From the NCBI GenBank assembly GCA_002914845.1, contig JXTC01000029.1, positions 173,129 to 237,128 of the forward strand: a stretch of 64,000 bases of DNA, given 5' to 3'. The notes below the pieces were generated by a model. That model searched no databases. It was not told the DNA's origin and saw nothing but the letters and a program-made list of their open reading frames with translations. Made by a program: the position numbers and the translations under genes. The DNA comes from Trema orientale (taxonomy: Eukaryota; Streptophyta; Magnoliopsida; Rosales; Cannabaceae). Of this stretch, positions 1 through 11,035 are shown in pieces; the stretch's first letter is position 1; the number at the start of each line of letters is the position of its first letter.

Positions 1-276
1 TAGTCAATTTTAGTCCAAATCAACCGGCACATCTAAGTATGTGGGTTGACACGGCACCACATAAAAGTACGACCATGTTACAAAATAGGTTAATATACCG
101 TTCTTGACTAGTAGTTTTTTTTTTTTTTTTAATTACTTTAGACATGATACAACTAAGATGTGGGTTGTGCTTAACACGGCATGAAGCATATTTGCGCTCA
201 ATACGGTATAAAGCACATTTGTGTCCAACTTAAATGGACTATACAGGCATGACACAGTATAACATGCATAGCTCTA
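1..276. repeat. Partial hAT-like MITE cut by the window edge
   Basis: The right terminus reads CATAGCTCTA, so its reverse complement starts TAGAGCTATGCATG. This resembles the TAGRG(C/A)TG.. termini of the three complete hAT-like MITEs elsewhere in this window. The interior has short runs such as gacacggcac and aacacggcat, as in those elements. The left end lies outside the window, so no target duplication can be checked. The call is inferred from the terminus alone. Confidence 0.35.
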
Positions 277-1108
277 ATTAAATCCTATGTCGGCATTTGT
301 TGAGTATGGAGTTCCAAAATTACCATTTGCCGAATTTCATGATTATATTACGCAAGCCAAATTTAGCTCAAAGCATTTTCTTAATGTATGCGCTTTCACT
401 ATTACGGGGAAAAAAAAAATTATTGACTCCATTCCTATACACACACCAATATTGTTAATTTCACATTACAACTAGGTCTCACATACAAAATGCCATTTGA
501 TAATTCACTACACCATTAAGCACAAAATAAGTTAAATTAAATGTCGCCGTAGGTATCGTATGAAACAATATCGAAGTCTTCAAATTTCTCTATATTCTAT
601 CTAAATGTGTTAATATACGTACCTTTATAAAGGAAAACAAAGAAAGAGGAAAAATCAAAAGGTATGTGTATGTAACTATTAGAAAATACTTAGATAATTA
701 TGCTTGCTTATTTATTTTACGTAAATTTGTTGATATTTCCATGAAACCTTCCTTATCTCATACACAAGATGATAAAAATTAAGGAATGAACTGTAATTCC
801 TCAACATCAGGATTTTTATAATGCCATCCTTATTTCATAAAAAGTTCCAAAAAATAAAATTCGGAAAACTGTTTTTGCATTTTATATTGGCGGTGTGTAC
901 TAAATATGGAAATGCTCATTAATAAATCATATCATGTACAAAAATCCGTATATATAATCTGTTTTATTTGATCGAAGCAAAGAATAATAATTAACATAAA
1001 TATGGTATCGTATATCTCCCTCGGAATGTGTATGTATGAAAACTAGCACACAAATAATTAATCATAATAAGAAACAAAGTCTAACGACGAAAAATCGTCA
1101 ATACGACA
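277..1108. other. Intergenic, AT-rich; no gene seen
   Basis: Only short chance reading frames and A/T runs are visible. The part nearest 1109 should hold the 3' UTR and polyadenylation region of the minus-strand LEA_2 gene. Confidence 0.6.
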
Positions 1109-1681
1109 TCATTCACAATCAAGATCATGGACAGCACGGGTAGCCAAGTTAACAGTCATGGTGCAATTCATGTTAGCAGTCTTCTTCTTCTTCATCACCT
1201 TCATCAACGTCACCTTACCTCTCACCCTCGCGACACTTGTCAGCGTCAGATTCCCCGATCGGAGATCGTCGCTCAGCTTCGCCGTCTCGGTCACGCGCCC
1301 ACTCGAGCTCACTTCAAGCGTGACATTCATTCTCTTAGTCTTCCTCGCACTCGCACGAGCCTTAACGATTTCTCCATCACCAACCGTCACGCCGCCGTAG
1401 GTGACGTTGGCTGCGGCGTTATCGAATCGGAAGTGGCCGAAGTTCTTGTTCCGAATAGCGATTTCGGCTACAAGAGTCATGTCAAAGTGGGGATTGGTTG
1501 TGTTGTCGTTGATGTTGAGGCTCTGGACCTGTACGGACCTGAGCCTCACGCTCGGAGTTTTCACTCGCATAACGGTCAGAGAGAATATGAGAATGACTGC
1601 CACTTGAAAAACGACAAACGCCAATATGTATGCGTAGCATTTTGCGTTTTGGGACCTCTTGAATTTCTCGGATTCCAACAT
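1109..1681 (-). CDS. LEA_2 / NDR1-HIN1-like (NHL) membrane protein, single exon
   Basis: This 190-residue protein starts at a true ATG (MLESEKF). A short basic N-terminus (about residues 1-17) precedes one hydrophobic segment (about 18-38, AYILAFVVFQVAVILIF). The rest is a LEA_2-type beta domain with the family pattern VKTPSVRL, IAIRNKNFGHFRFDNA, VTYGG and NCTMTVNLATRAV near the C-terminus. Members of this family, such as those related to Arabidopsis At1g64065, are single-pass type II membrane proteins linked to stress or defence, and no enzyme activity is known for them. Length and the single exon fit the family. A close relative lies at 8310-8864 on the same strand, so the two look like a tandem pair later separated by repeat insertions. 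The name is at family level only. A TATA-like box lies about 140 bp upstream. Confidence 0.88.
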   Translation of the reverse strand: MLESEKFKRSQNAKCYAYILAFVVFQVAVILIFSLTVMRVKTPSVRLRSVQVQSLNINDNTTNPHFDMTLVAEIAIRNKNFGHFRFDNAAANVTYGGVTVGDGEIVKARASARKTKRMNVTLEVSSSGRVTETAKLSDDLRSGNLTLTSVARVRGKVTLMKVMKKKKTANMNCTMTVNLATRAVHDLDCE

Positions 1682-1818
1682 GGCCTGTTACTAATTGATA
1701 GATCTTTTTTGGATGAGTCCTTTGTAATAGTTTCTATATTTGATCAAAAGGGATATGTAATAATATTAATGTTGATAAGGAGATGTATGGTGATATTTAT
1801 TTGGAGTAGTCTGGTATA

Positions 1819-1828
1819 GTATATATAG
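1819..1828 (-). promoter_or_regulatory. Candidate TATA box of the first LEA_2 gene
   Basis: On the minus strand the sequence reads CTATATATAC, about 140 bp upstream of the ATG at 1681. That spacing fits a TATA box plus a leader of about 100 nt. It is inferred from sequence and position only. Confidence 0.4.
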
Positions 1829-2568
1829 GTTTTATGGGGAGGATTTTAGGGATGTAAATTTTCACAGAGTTTGAGCAATTTAATGTGGAGTACTTTTCTC
1901 ATAGGGTGTTCTCGGAGTACTTTTATGTACGTACGTGTGGAAAAATCTTTGGGTGGACATTTTTTTTTATTTTTATTTTTCATGTAATTTGTCAATAGAG
2001 GCGATTGGACGATATTGGGTGGGTATTTGAAATATAGACCCAAAAGAGAAGCTTCGAATGAAGAAAGACCCATGAAACTTCACAACATTTGGATTACACG
2101 TACCAATCAAGTACTTGAGATTGTTTTTGTTGAATTGGAAGATTAAGAGAGCAAACTTTTCTGAGAAAAGCGTTTACCGCAGCCGCTAGTTTCAATTAGT
2201 CCAGTTCAAGAAAATATAGTCTCAACTCTCTATCCGTTTTTGAGTTTTACTTTCACATTAAAGTCCTATTGACAGGGAGTTGAAGAGAAAAAGTGTGGCC
2301 ATTTCATAGTAAAATAATAGTTAATTAGGATGATATTTTTGGGAAATATGTGACGGTTAACAAACTTCCAGCGTCAGTATAAGATCCTTTTTTTCTTTCC
2401 TAATAAAAAAAATAGGAATTCCAGTCATCAAATAAGATAATTACAGTAACTAGTCGATATGAAAATTAAATTTCAAAGTACCTATAATATTAAACAGAAC
2501 AATTGATAAAATCATTAAGATTTTAATAACGATGAAAGAAGAAACACATAACTCAATATGGATATATA
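1829..2568. other. Intergenic; upstream region of the first LEA_2 gene
   Basis: AT-rich sequence with no recognisable gene. It should contain the distal promoter of the minus-strand LEA_2 gene. Confidence 0.5.
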
Positions 2569-2938
2569 TTGGCTTATTTGGGATAGTTTTTACTTCTATT
2601 TTTTTTGCAATGGAAAAAGAGAAGTTAAAATCATAATTTTTAGTATAGTGTTTGGATGATATATTTGAAATTTTATTTTAGGATCTTAATTGCACTTTTT
2701 TTGTCATTTATTAAAATGAGGCCAAATATGGAAATTTTATTTTTCATTAAAATCCAAAAATAAAAATTTTCATATTTTCTTTGAAGCTCTTCTCATAGAA
2801 GTCACATGAGTCTGACTTTCTCTTGAAAAGCTTTCAAAGCCCAGAAGCTCTTCGGATATTTCTCTCAAACAAGCCCAGGAACTACTTTTGGACTCGGAAA
2901 GCCAAAAAGTAGCTTCTAAAAGCCATGCCAAACAGTAC
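2569..2938. repeat. MITE-like element with imperfect terminal inverted repeats
   Basis: The left end (GGCTTATTTGGGATAGTTTT) and the reverse complement of the right end (GTACTGTTTGGCATGGCTTT) align as imperfect inverted repeats sharing TTTGGNATNGNTTTTA. The interior has no coding capacity. I see no clean target duplication, so the superfamily is unknown. Confidence 0.4.
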
Positions 2939-3178
2939 ACAACTAGAGCTCTATAAGATATTCTTCTTTGTTTTTTCAAATCATACTCTAAAATCAAAGT
3001 TGGCTCTTCTAACTAATTCTGTGATGGATGTCTTGTAGAAATTGATATTTGATATATACAAACCTTGGAAGTTTTCAATCAAAAAAAATACCACATAAAA
3101 TTAAATAAAAATAACAAGGATTAATCAATATAAATCTCACACAAACCTATAATCAGGTGAGGATAAAAACAATCGTAA

Positions 3179-5238
3179 TGTAAAAATCAGTTTATTAGAA
3201 GGGAAAAATGAAATTTGTGGCCAAGGGGATTGTGGTAATTTCGCATTTTCAAAATATAAAATTAAAAATATCTGAAATGAACTTGGACATTATAAAGTCT
3301 AGATTTATTTGGGTGAAAGTGTAAAGAAATTTTGAAAATATAGACTAAAGAGCAATTTTTGGAGGGCGTAAATGTTAGAAAACTTATAAAAGGGTAAAAA
3401 TCCGAATTTATGGCATAGTGCTCAGTCAACCAGTAGCTGCCACGTGGCAAACAGTTCTAACATTTGCCTTTAGATCCCCCAACTTCTCATTCTTCTTCAA
3501 ACAAGTCCCCGAAGGAACTCTCTCTTAGCCTCCTCCCAAACTTTCTAACCGCCGGCGTTCCTCCGGCCACGAGCTCTGGCTAGCGCCAATCCCAGCTGAC
3601 CGACGAAGCCATGACGCCACCCTTCGCCACCCATCGCACTGCTTGGACGCAAGAAGAAGCGCACGAAGCTACATGGTTTTGCAGCCAAAATCGTTGTCTC
3701 CGCTGCCCAATATCACTGATCACCACCACTTTTAGCAAGCCCAAGGCTTCCCTGACCTACGTCGACCTCCACCTCCTCCAATTTCCGGCTATTTGACTCT
3801 GGTGAGCATTTAAATTTTTTGGCTGTTTTGTGTAACTTATTTTTGGCCACTTTCTTAAGTAATTTATGGCATTTTTATAATTGTTTTCTAAAATAACTCT
3901 TTAGGCCGCAAAAATTATATGAGATGATAGAGGATCTTAAATCATAAACAAATATGATTATTTGGTATTGAATCGAAATCCGGAGACGTATAAAATCGTG
4001 AATTGAAAAAGATGATAATTTTCTAAATATTTCAAAAAATTGTATTTTTGTAACTTTCGGATTTAAGGCCCATTTAAGGCTCGGATCTCAAAACGAAGTT
4101 TTAACCTCAAATTCGGATTCAGTGAGGTCGAGAGCTGAACTACAACATAAAGTATCGATATATTTCGAAGTAGCACGAATTTCGAAACACAGGGTTCGTG
4201 AATAGTCTCGTTTTACGCGCTTGGGTCGGGTTTCGGTCTGGAACCCAAATTAATCGAATTATATGTCTAATCCAGCTATTTTGGACACTAGGAATCCAGT
4301 TATTATAAATGGTTTGGATTAATTTTGATTAAATTAAATTTCGTTCTTTAAATATTACGAAAAATGTGTTTGGTTCAAATTCGTGATTTGGAATGAATGA
4401 AAATTATTGATTTCTTGATTTGATCGCAAAACATACATATCTGCATCATGTCACGCATTTGCATTGTATATTGTCACACGCGGCTGTCAGAATTACAGTG
4501 TTCTAATAGAACACTAGAATAAGTCACGTTCGTCACATATATGATACTGAACTCATATATATCATGAACTAGGCATTATGGAATTAGGCAATAGCTAGTA
4601 CATTTGTCGTGGACTTGAATGGTATGTACTGTGTTTTAGAGTGCGTTTGAATATTGTTTTGTAAATATGGATTTTGATAAATCTGTTTGAGAAACTAGTA
4701 TTTGTGAAACGTTTGGAATGAGAAAACTAACTATGTAGGAATTTGTGAAATAAAAATATCAATATTTATTGTAAAAATTTATGATCGTTTCTCTACTAGG
4801 CATTAGCTCAATCCCCATTCTTCCCCTTGGGTGCTATTTAGTGTAACCTAGACAAAAAGATTTAGAAGGTGGCATTTGAAGCTTAATACTAGTTGTTTAT
4901 TTTAGAAATTCCAACTATATTTATGAGTGTAGAAATAAGTAACAATTTCGTCTTGTTTATAGTTTTAAAAGTTTTAATTATGAAGCTAATTATGGTCTGT
5001 ATAAACTATGTCTATGGGTGATGTGTGATAAGCTTGTGATGCATAATTTTGAATAATTATTTTTATTGTAATCTATATTTAAAGAGTGATGCATTAACTA
5101 TGGGATAACTTTCACTTAAATATTTTTAAAGGCCAATACAAACGTTTATAAATTTATTTAACTTTTTGAATTAAATTTTGGAATTTCTATTTTGTGAAAT
5201 ACTTAAACTGCCACTGACCCCAGCCTCAGATCATGACA
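3179..5238 (-). mobile_element. Solo LTR (2.06 kb), same family as 16720-18885 and 45945-48014, reverse orientation
   Basis: Read on the minus strand it starts TGTCATGATC and ends in ..TTTTTACA, so it has TG..CA termini. It is flanked by cgtaa (3174-3178) and cataa (5239-5243), a 5 bp target duplication differing by one CpG-decay-type change. A stretch near 4250-4310 (aattatatgtctaatccagc) matches the reverse complement of the copy at 16720-18885 in the same relative position, and both have a GC-rich block with CCGGC motifs near the far end. No internal retroelement genes remain beside it. It is the most diverged of the three copies. Confidence 0.65.
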
Positions 5239-5554
5239 CATAATGTAAAGGGATCAAAAATCATTAAAACCGAAAAAAGAAATTCCTAATATCGGGGAGA
5301 TTCTAAGGCTTCCCATATGATAAAATGGAAATTTGAAGAGATACGAGGAATTAGAGGGGGAGGGAAGAAGAAGTTGACAAAGATTACAGGATTTCTTTTA
5401 CCACACCATGGATTTCTCTTAAAAATAAGGGACAATAATATTCATGAATTTAAAAAAAAAGGGTTTGACAATTAATACAATTCATGAAAGTAGTTGTGCT
5501 TCAGGGAAGAAGAAAGTAAATGAATAATTTGCACATTTTCTTATATTTTATTGG
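5239..5554. other. Intergenic, AT-rich; nothing recognised
   Basis: Lies between the solo LTR and the fold-back repeat. There are A/T runs and no supported coding frame. Confidence 0.5.
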
Positions 5555-5921
5555 GTTAATCACGTAAAAATACCCTTATTTTTAATTTTTTTTGGCAAAA
5601 AATACCCTATCTTTTGAACTTCTTCAAATTAATAATCTTATTTATGAAATTCTGTAAATTAATACCCTCACATTTATGATTTTTGCAAATTAATACCTCA
5701 TTTTTGAATTCTACAAATTAATACCCTAACATTTACGATTTCTGCAAATTAATACCCTCAGCTTTTGTTTTCTATGTATATTTATTCTATGAGCAAATTA
5801 AAAGATGCAAATACCTCTCATTAACTTATTAAAAATGCTTAGATATTAGTATATTATCGGAAATTATTTTATAACTATTTTTTTTTGGTTAATTGCTAAA
5901 AATGCAGCTTCTACATCCATT

Positions 5922-6020
5922 TCTCATCCTTCCACCTCTAAAGAAGACTTACGTCTTTGGCACAAGCGTCTAGGAAAGCTAGGAACGAAGTACCTAAGCG
6001 GGCCTAATAGCAATAGCAGC
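5922..6020 (+). mobile_element. Ty1/copia fossil scrap (GAG-pre-integrase-like)
   Basis: One frame reads SKEDLRLWHKRLGKLGTKYL, which carries the LWHxRLGHL-type signature of the copia GAG-pre-integrase domain. Only about 100 bp is recognisable and no LTRs can be assigned, so it is a broken remnant. Confidence 0.5.
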
Positions 6021-6401
6021 TTATATCATTATGCTTTTACCCTTAACGGAAGGGAGAAGGAAGAGAGGTATTAACAACACTAAAGACGTTTCATCTTTAC
6101 TATACGAATGCCCTGCTTCAAAAGAAGGGCTAGCTCTCCTTATTAGACTGGGGCTTCAAAGAAGCACTAAAAAACACAATACAATACTAGCGCGCTAGCG
6201 CGCGTACTCTTCTGCGCGACTTTACCGTGGCGGTTGAGCTAATGCTCAGTAAGTAAAGATCATGCATACTCGTGAACATGTTTCATTCATAAACTTCACT
6301 GAAATTCCCATTGTACTCATTCTTTCATAACTTTTCATTTTGATGTACTTTTCTTAGAAAATATTTCTTTATAGGGCCCTTGAGTATGTTACAAAGTCAC
6401 G

Positions 6402-6609
6402 GCAGTCGGTAGGCCATGCCCACCTGTGCGGAAAGGAAACACATGGCCAATGTGAACCATACCTACCCAACGCAGACCGACTAAGTAATGCACCTAATAA
6501 ATCTCATAGTACAACGCTCAGCCCCAGCAGTCGGTAAGCTGTGCCCACCTATGCGGGAAGGATGCCTTGGTAAACCATACTTACCCAATGCAGACAGACT
6601 AAATATTGT
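6402..6609 (+). repeat. Tandem duplication of an ~88 bp hairpin-forming unit
   Basis: Unit 1 (about 6402-6485) and unit 2 (about 6527-6604) share GCAGTCGGTA, TGCCCACCTRTGCGG and CATACYTACCCAAYGCAGAC in the same order, with a period near 125 bp. Unit 1 is bounded by AGTCGGT and ACCGACT, a perfect inverted pair, with a second perfect pair GGCCATG/CATGGCC inside. In unit 2 the outer pair is nearly kept but the inner pair is not. No reading frame explains it. It may be structured non-coding or terminal sequence of a lost element. Confidence 0.45.
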
Positions 6610-7010
6610 ACTTAAAACATATCTTTGTTTTTACCTCTCATGTTTTTTTTTTTTTTTGACAATTAATTATTTTTACATCTCGTTCTAATTTTTTACTTTT
6701 CTTTTTTAAATGTGAAATAAGCTGACTATAAATATTTTTAGAAATTTTATTATTTCTTAATAAGTTTTAATTAAATTGATAATAGCTACTATCATCTTTC
6801 TATTATTAAAATCAACAAATTGAGCATTAAGGTTATAAATTTTATAGGAATTTCAAATGTTGGGGTATTCATTTGCAAGAATTTTAATTGTTAAGATATT
6901 AATTTGTATAATTCAAAAGTGATGATATTATTTTGCACATATTTAAAAATCAAGATATTTTTTTTTGCAGAAACGTTAGAAGCCAGGGTATTTTAATGTC
7001 ATTATGTCTA

Positions 7011-8309
7011 TTATATGTATGTCTTCAATGGAGTACAGGAGACTATACTTTGGCATAATTGAAATGGTAGTTGGACCTTCACCTCTTCAACCAATTACAT
7101 GCCTTTAATTTATCACCTAGGCTACATTATTATTTAAAAAAAAAAAAAAAAAAACCCCTTCACGTATGTATCTTTCCTCGTATCATGTTTTTTCACCTTC
7201 ATCATAGGTGTGGAATGAACTTGCGATCCTCCTTTTTTTGACTAATTTGATAATGAACAAATCAATTTATTGATTGATATAATCATGGAATGTGTGGATA
7301 AAATATATTGATAATTTTATCGTTTGTGTCCACATTTTATTTTACCTCGAACGATATTTTTGAATCTGGCATTCTGGGTCCCACATAACAAAAATATTTG
7401 ACTTCTTGACTACGTATCCTTTCCAGTTTCCAACCCAAAAAAATTATTATATGTATATATTCAACCAAGCTGAGTGGCGGCCGCTTAATGCCTTCTCGTG
7501 GCATTATTGGCCTTGATCTATGCATAATTAGTTGATTAGTTGCCAAAGTCTGTAATATTTTAGCTGACATAAATAAAAAGACAAAATATTGGAGGAATAT
7601 ATAGATAAAAATGCCTCTAGTCCATGTTGTACACTGCCTGTTTGCAGCACTGAATTTTCTTACCTATTTCTTTAGTTTTAAAAAGAGAAGTTGGGATATT
7701 TGAGAAATGTTCGAAAAAAGAAAATTCTGGTTGATTTCCTCTTTTTTTTTTTTTTTTGGTGGGCGTAGGGGGAGTTTGAAGCTCGTCATTAGCATTGATG
7801 GCAAGTATTAAGCATAAAGACTCATGCTAGGGCGGTGAAAATGAATAACGACATTTTAATATTAGCTGCAAACAGACGCCGTGTCGTCTTAACCAATCTA
7901 AAAATAAAGAGTCTTTTATATGGCGCGCCCATTTTTTAGGTGACCAGAAAAAAAACGTCAGTCGCTCGCTTCACTAGCTGTCGTTTGTAAATGACTATCA
8001 ATCGGAATATAATCCAATGCAAATATAATACTCCTAGACTGATCAAACATATGCAAATGATTCAATAAAAATAAAATTATGAACAAAAAATTTCCAAATG
8101 CTCAACTGGCCTGTATGCTCAAAGAATGTATACATCAATCCAAATCCCTACGAAGTAGAAAAATCCAATATAATAATAGTTACAATAATAAAAATGACAA
8201 CAATAATAATAATGGTAATAAATCACCACCCAAAAACAAGGCGAAGAAAATTAACTGTAAAATAAATATAAAGACGAAACTAATTAACTAATCTGGCTTA
8301 ATTAATTTG
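7011..8309. other. Intergenic, including the 3' region of the second LEA_2 gene
   Basis: AT-rich, with poly(A) near 7136-7154 and an AAT-type microsatellite near 8165-8222. No supported gene. The last few hundred bases should be the 3' UTR and terminator of the minus-strand gene at 8310. Confidence 0.5.
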
Positions 8310-8864
8310 TCATTTGCACTTCAAATCCTGGACAGCCCGGGTGCCCAAGTTGACCGACATGGTACAACTCATCTCACCAGACTTCTTCTTCTTAAGCACC
8401 TTCATCAAGTGCACCTTCCCACTAAGCTTGGCTTGGCTGGTCAAAGTCAAGACGCCACCGTTGATGTCGTTTCCAAGGCTGGCCGTGTTGGTCAGCCGGG
8501 CCGAGCTGATCGGGATGGTGATATCGAACCGCCGGGTGGACCGGGCCCTGGCCCGGGCCTTGGCAATGAAGGCCTCCCCAACCGGCATGCCGTGGTATAG
8601 TATGGTCACCGTGCTGTTCTCGTACTTGAAGTGTCCGAAGTTGGTGTTCTTAACGGTGAATTGGGCTTTCAAGTCCATGCTGAAAGATGGACCGTTTGTA
8701 TTGCTTGAGCTGAAATTCTCCGCCGTTACGTAGCCGAAACGGACTTTCGGGCTCTTGATTTTCATCACCGTTAGGGCGAAGACGGCGATCACTATTGCCT
8801 GAAATACGATGAATGCTGCCACGTAGGCTAAGCATTTTTTGCTTCCTCCCCTCTCACCTTTCAT
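8310..8864 (-). CDS. LEA_2 / NDR1-HIN1-like (NHL) membrane protein, single exon
   Basis: This 184-residue protein starts at a true ATG (MKGERGG). Residues about 11-33 form one membrane segment (CLAYVAAFIVFQAIVIAVF). The LEA_2 domain follows, with VKSPKVRFGYV in the place of VKTPSVRLRSV, FTVKNTNFGHFKYENS, a lysine run KVLKKKKSGEMSC and the C-terminal SVNLGTRAVQDL. It is collinear with the 1109-1681 protein, with about half the residues shared and no large gaps. A single-pass membrane protein with its domain outside the cytosol is the family expectation. A TATAAATA box lies 140-150 bp upstream. Its local GC is well above that of the flanks, as expected for a constrained coding exon. The biological role is known only at family level (stress or defence). 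Confidence 0.9.
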   Translation of the reverse strand: MKGERGGSKKCLAYVAAFIVFQAIVIAVFALTVMKIKSPKVRFGYVTAENFSSSNTNGPSFSMDLKAQFTVKNTNFGHFKYENSTVTILYHGMPVGEAFIAKARARARSTRRFDITIPISSARLTNTASLGNDINGGVLTLTSQAKLSGKVHLMKVLKKKKSGEMSCTMSVNLGTRAVQDLKCK

Positions 8865-9005
8865 TTTTCTTTTTCTTTCTTTTTTTTTTTGAAAAAAAGA
8901 AAAATGTTACGTGTTAATAATATGAACTGCTGATGAAGATGGATTGTGAAAAATGAAAATGGAGAGTGATCAGGTGAATGTTTTGAAGGGGGGAAGGAAT
9001 GCTTG

Positions 9006-9013
9006 TATTTATA
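9006..9013 (-). promoter_or_regulatory. Candidate TATA box of the second LEA_2 gene
   Basis: TATAAATA on the minus strand, about 145 bp upstream of the ATG at 8864. It is a canonical plant TATA sequence at a plausible distance. Confidence 0.5.
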
Positions 9014-9103
9014 TTTTGGTGTGACTGAATAAAATTTTTCCAATAATCCCCGTGTTGAAATTTTCGGAGAAAGTAGAAACTACTTGGTACGTATGTCATA
9101 TGT

Positions 9104-9134
<31 letters not shown>

Positions 9135-10241
9135 TCTGGCATAGACTTTAGAGAGTTATATTGTGATGAAAGAAGCTTCTAACGATAATTAACGTATAGG
9201 AGTATGGCAGATGAAGCTTTTCAACTTTGAATTTCGAGGGTACGTACCATCTAGTTGTCTTTCTTTTTAAGGCTAAAGAGTAGTTTAAAATATTATTGAA
9301 AGGATTCAATCAACTGGATCTACGAAAAGTAATGTTAAACTTGTCGATAGCTTATTTTTTTGGTCCAATTAGTCATGCTAATTGGAGGATTTTATTTGGA
9401 GTATTTAATGGAGCAAGTGGGTTTACACCAAATGACAAGCCTCCTCTAGATGAGATGAGATAGATGCTTTCTAAGTTTCTATACGTATCAAAAGTTATTA
9501 ACGACTTTAAAACGCGTAGAGTACGGAGAGGAAATAGTCAGGAAAAGAAAATATTGGCATGAAAAAAAATCACAGATGGGATAGGAATTGAGACCAAGTA
9601 TTAGTTGATGCAAAACAACGTCAAAGAGTATATGAATAGGAGAGCAGCCGTAGTGGACCTTATGCTAAATTTTTACGATACGTACTATGGATGTGGGTCC
9701 CATTTGTTCCAAGAAATTGCATTTATTGGCCACATAAATCGTACAACGGCATCATCAAAAGTAAAACGGTATCTGCTTCACTATATTTTATATTATCGTC
9801 GTGATGTTCGAGCACTATAATCTGTGACCATTGAAAACATTTTTTAATATAAAAAAGAATAACTGGTTAAAAAAGAAAAAAAAATACTATCAAATTTAGG
9901 TATTCTGAAATTTAAATCTTAAGATTTTGACGATCCTGTAAATCGATACTTTGAAACAACTTTTTGAATAATTTTGATAATAAAAAAATAATAATATCTT
10001 TCATATTAATCCTCATTATTTTCCTTAATTTTGATAGTGTTATTGTACCTTACTTGTTAAAAGCATTCGAAAAGTTAATTCAATATATCAATTTTTAAAA
10101 ATTCTTAATCTTAGAATATTATTTTGTAGATTCCAAACTTAAGAGCTAAAATTGCAAAATACTCAAACTTATCTTTTGCATTTACTCTATCAGCAAAGAC
10201 GAGAAGCGTGCAAATGAATCTACTGTATCAAGAAACTTGTC
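9014..10241. other. Upstream/intergenic region with a possible fold-back repeat
   Basis: Contains a long T/A homopolymer stretch near 9102-9134. A segment at about 9880-10195 has arms reminiscent of the AATTAATACCCT fold-back family at 5555-7010. No gene recognised. Confidence 0.4.
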
Positions 10242-10251
10242 TTATCTAGCC

Positions 10252-10383
10252 AACTGAGGCTAGCTTAATTAGTCTAAAATTCTTGGGAATGTGTGTGAAT
10301 GTGTGGAAGAAGAGGGGTTCAAATCCTAATTAAGCTAATTTATACGTTAATTTGATAATAATTTTTTTTAAAAAAAAATAGCG
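10252..10383 (+). mobile_element. tRNA-derived SINE with target-site duplication
   Basis: An A-box-like TAGCTTAATTAG (10261-10272) and a B box GGTTCAAATCC (10316-10326) have the spacing of an internal RNA polymerase III promoter. A T/A-rich tail follows. It is flanked by TTATCTAGCC (10242-10251) and TTATCTAGTC (10384-10393), a 10 bp duplication with one mismatch. There is no cloverleaf, so it is not a functional tRNA gene. Confidence 0.6.
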
Positions 10384-10663
10384 TTATCTAGTCTAGCACA
10401 TGCAACTCAAAAAATTTATTCATTTAAATTAATATTAAATGCAAAAAATAAAAATAAAAATGCTAAAGTATTCTGCAAGTGTTTTTGGTTCTGCAAAATT
10501 ATACCTACGAATTTCAAATTTCTATAAAATCTATATCATCTACATTTAAAATAACGAATTTACCCCTCATTTAACACTGAAGTGGAATTGAAATTTTCTT
10601 ATTCTTAGTTCCAAACACATTAGTTATAGTAAAAATTTGCTAATAAGAGAGGCTCAATGGAGG

Positions 10664-11035
10664 TAGGGCTGACAATTCGTGTCATTTCGTGTTGACCCAT
10701 TTAATGTCGTGCAGGTTTTCTGTTTAATGAAAACGTCAGTCAGAGTGACGTGTTACAACACTTCTAAATATTACAATCATACATTTACTTGATTTTTTTA
10801 CTCCAGTTTTACTTTATTAAGGTAAATTAGCTTATTAGTTTATTATTTTTTATTTAAATCACAAAAAATTTGTTAAAAAATATTTTCTATGGAGTCATTA
10901 CTTAATATTTTATAATATATTTGATAAAAAAAATTATTAATCGTATCAATTCGGGTCAATTTCGTATCAAGTGTGTCAACTAAACATGCGGATTTCTAGT
11001 AGTGTTGGCGGGTCGTGTTCAAATTGCCAACCCTA
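10664..11035. mobile_element. hAT-like MITE with perfect 8 bp target duplication
   Basis: The element starts TAGGGCTGACAATTCGTG and the reverse complement of its end starts TAGGGTTGGCAATTTGAA. It is flanked on both sides by AATGGAGG (10656-10663 and 11036-11043). An 8 bp duplication and TAGGG.. termini fit non-autonomous hAT elements. It is 372 bp long with no coding capacity. Confidence 0.75.

Larger units (their letters stand above)
5555..7010. repeat. Fold-back repeat: ~320 bp inverted arms around a foreign core
   Basis: The left arm (about 5555-5880) repeats variants of GCAAATTAATACCCTCA several times. The right arm (about 6690-7010) is its diverged inverse; its reverse complement again contains GCAAATGAATACCCCAACA. 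The outer ends pair as ..AAAATACCC.. and ..GGGTATTTT... The core (about 5890-6660) is unlike the arms, more GC-rich, and contains the copia scrap and the duplicated hairpin sequence annotated separately. Related arms occur near 9880-10195 and 19140-19570. The superfamily is unknown. Confidence 0.5.

Noticed and set aside
1127-1819. Long plus-strand frames over the first LEA_2 gene
   Set aside because: They are antisense shadows of the minus-strand LEA_2 exon, with no domain similarity.
3611-3796. A 61-codon frame in the GC-rich block after 3450
   Set aside because: It lies inside the reverse solo LTR at the position where the related LTRs also have a GC-rich block.
5560-5800. A CRISPR-like array of ATTAATACCCT repeats
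   Set aside because: Spacing and repeat sequence are irregular, the locus is in a plant nuclear context, and the inverted copy at 6690-7010 shows it is the arm of a fold-back element.
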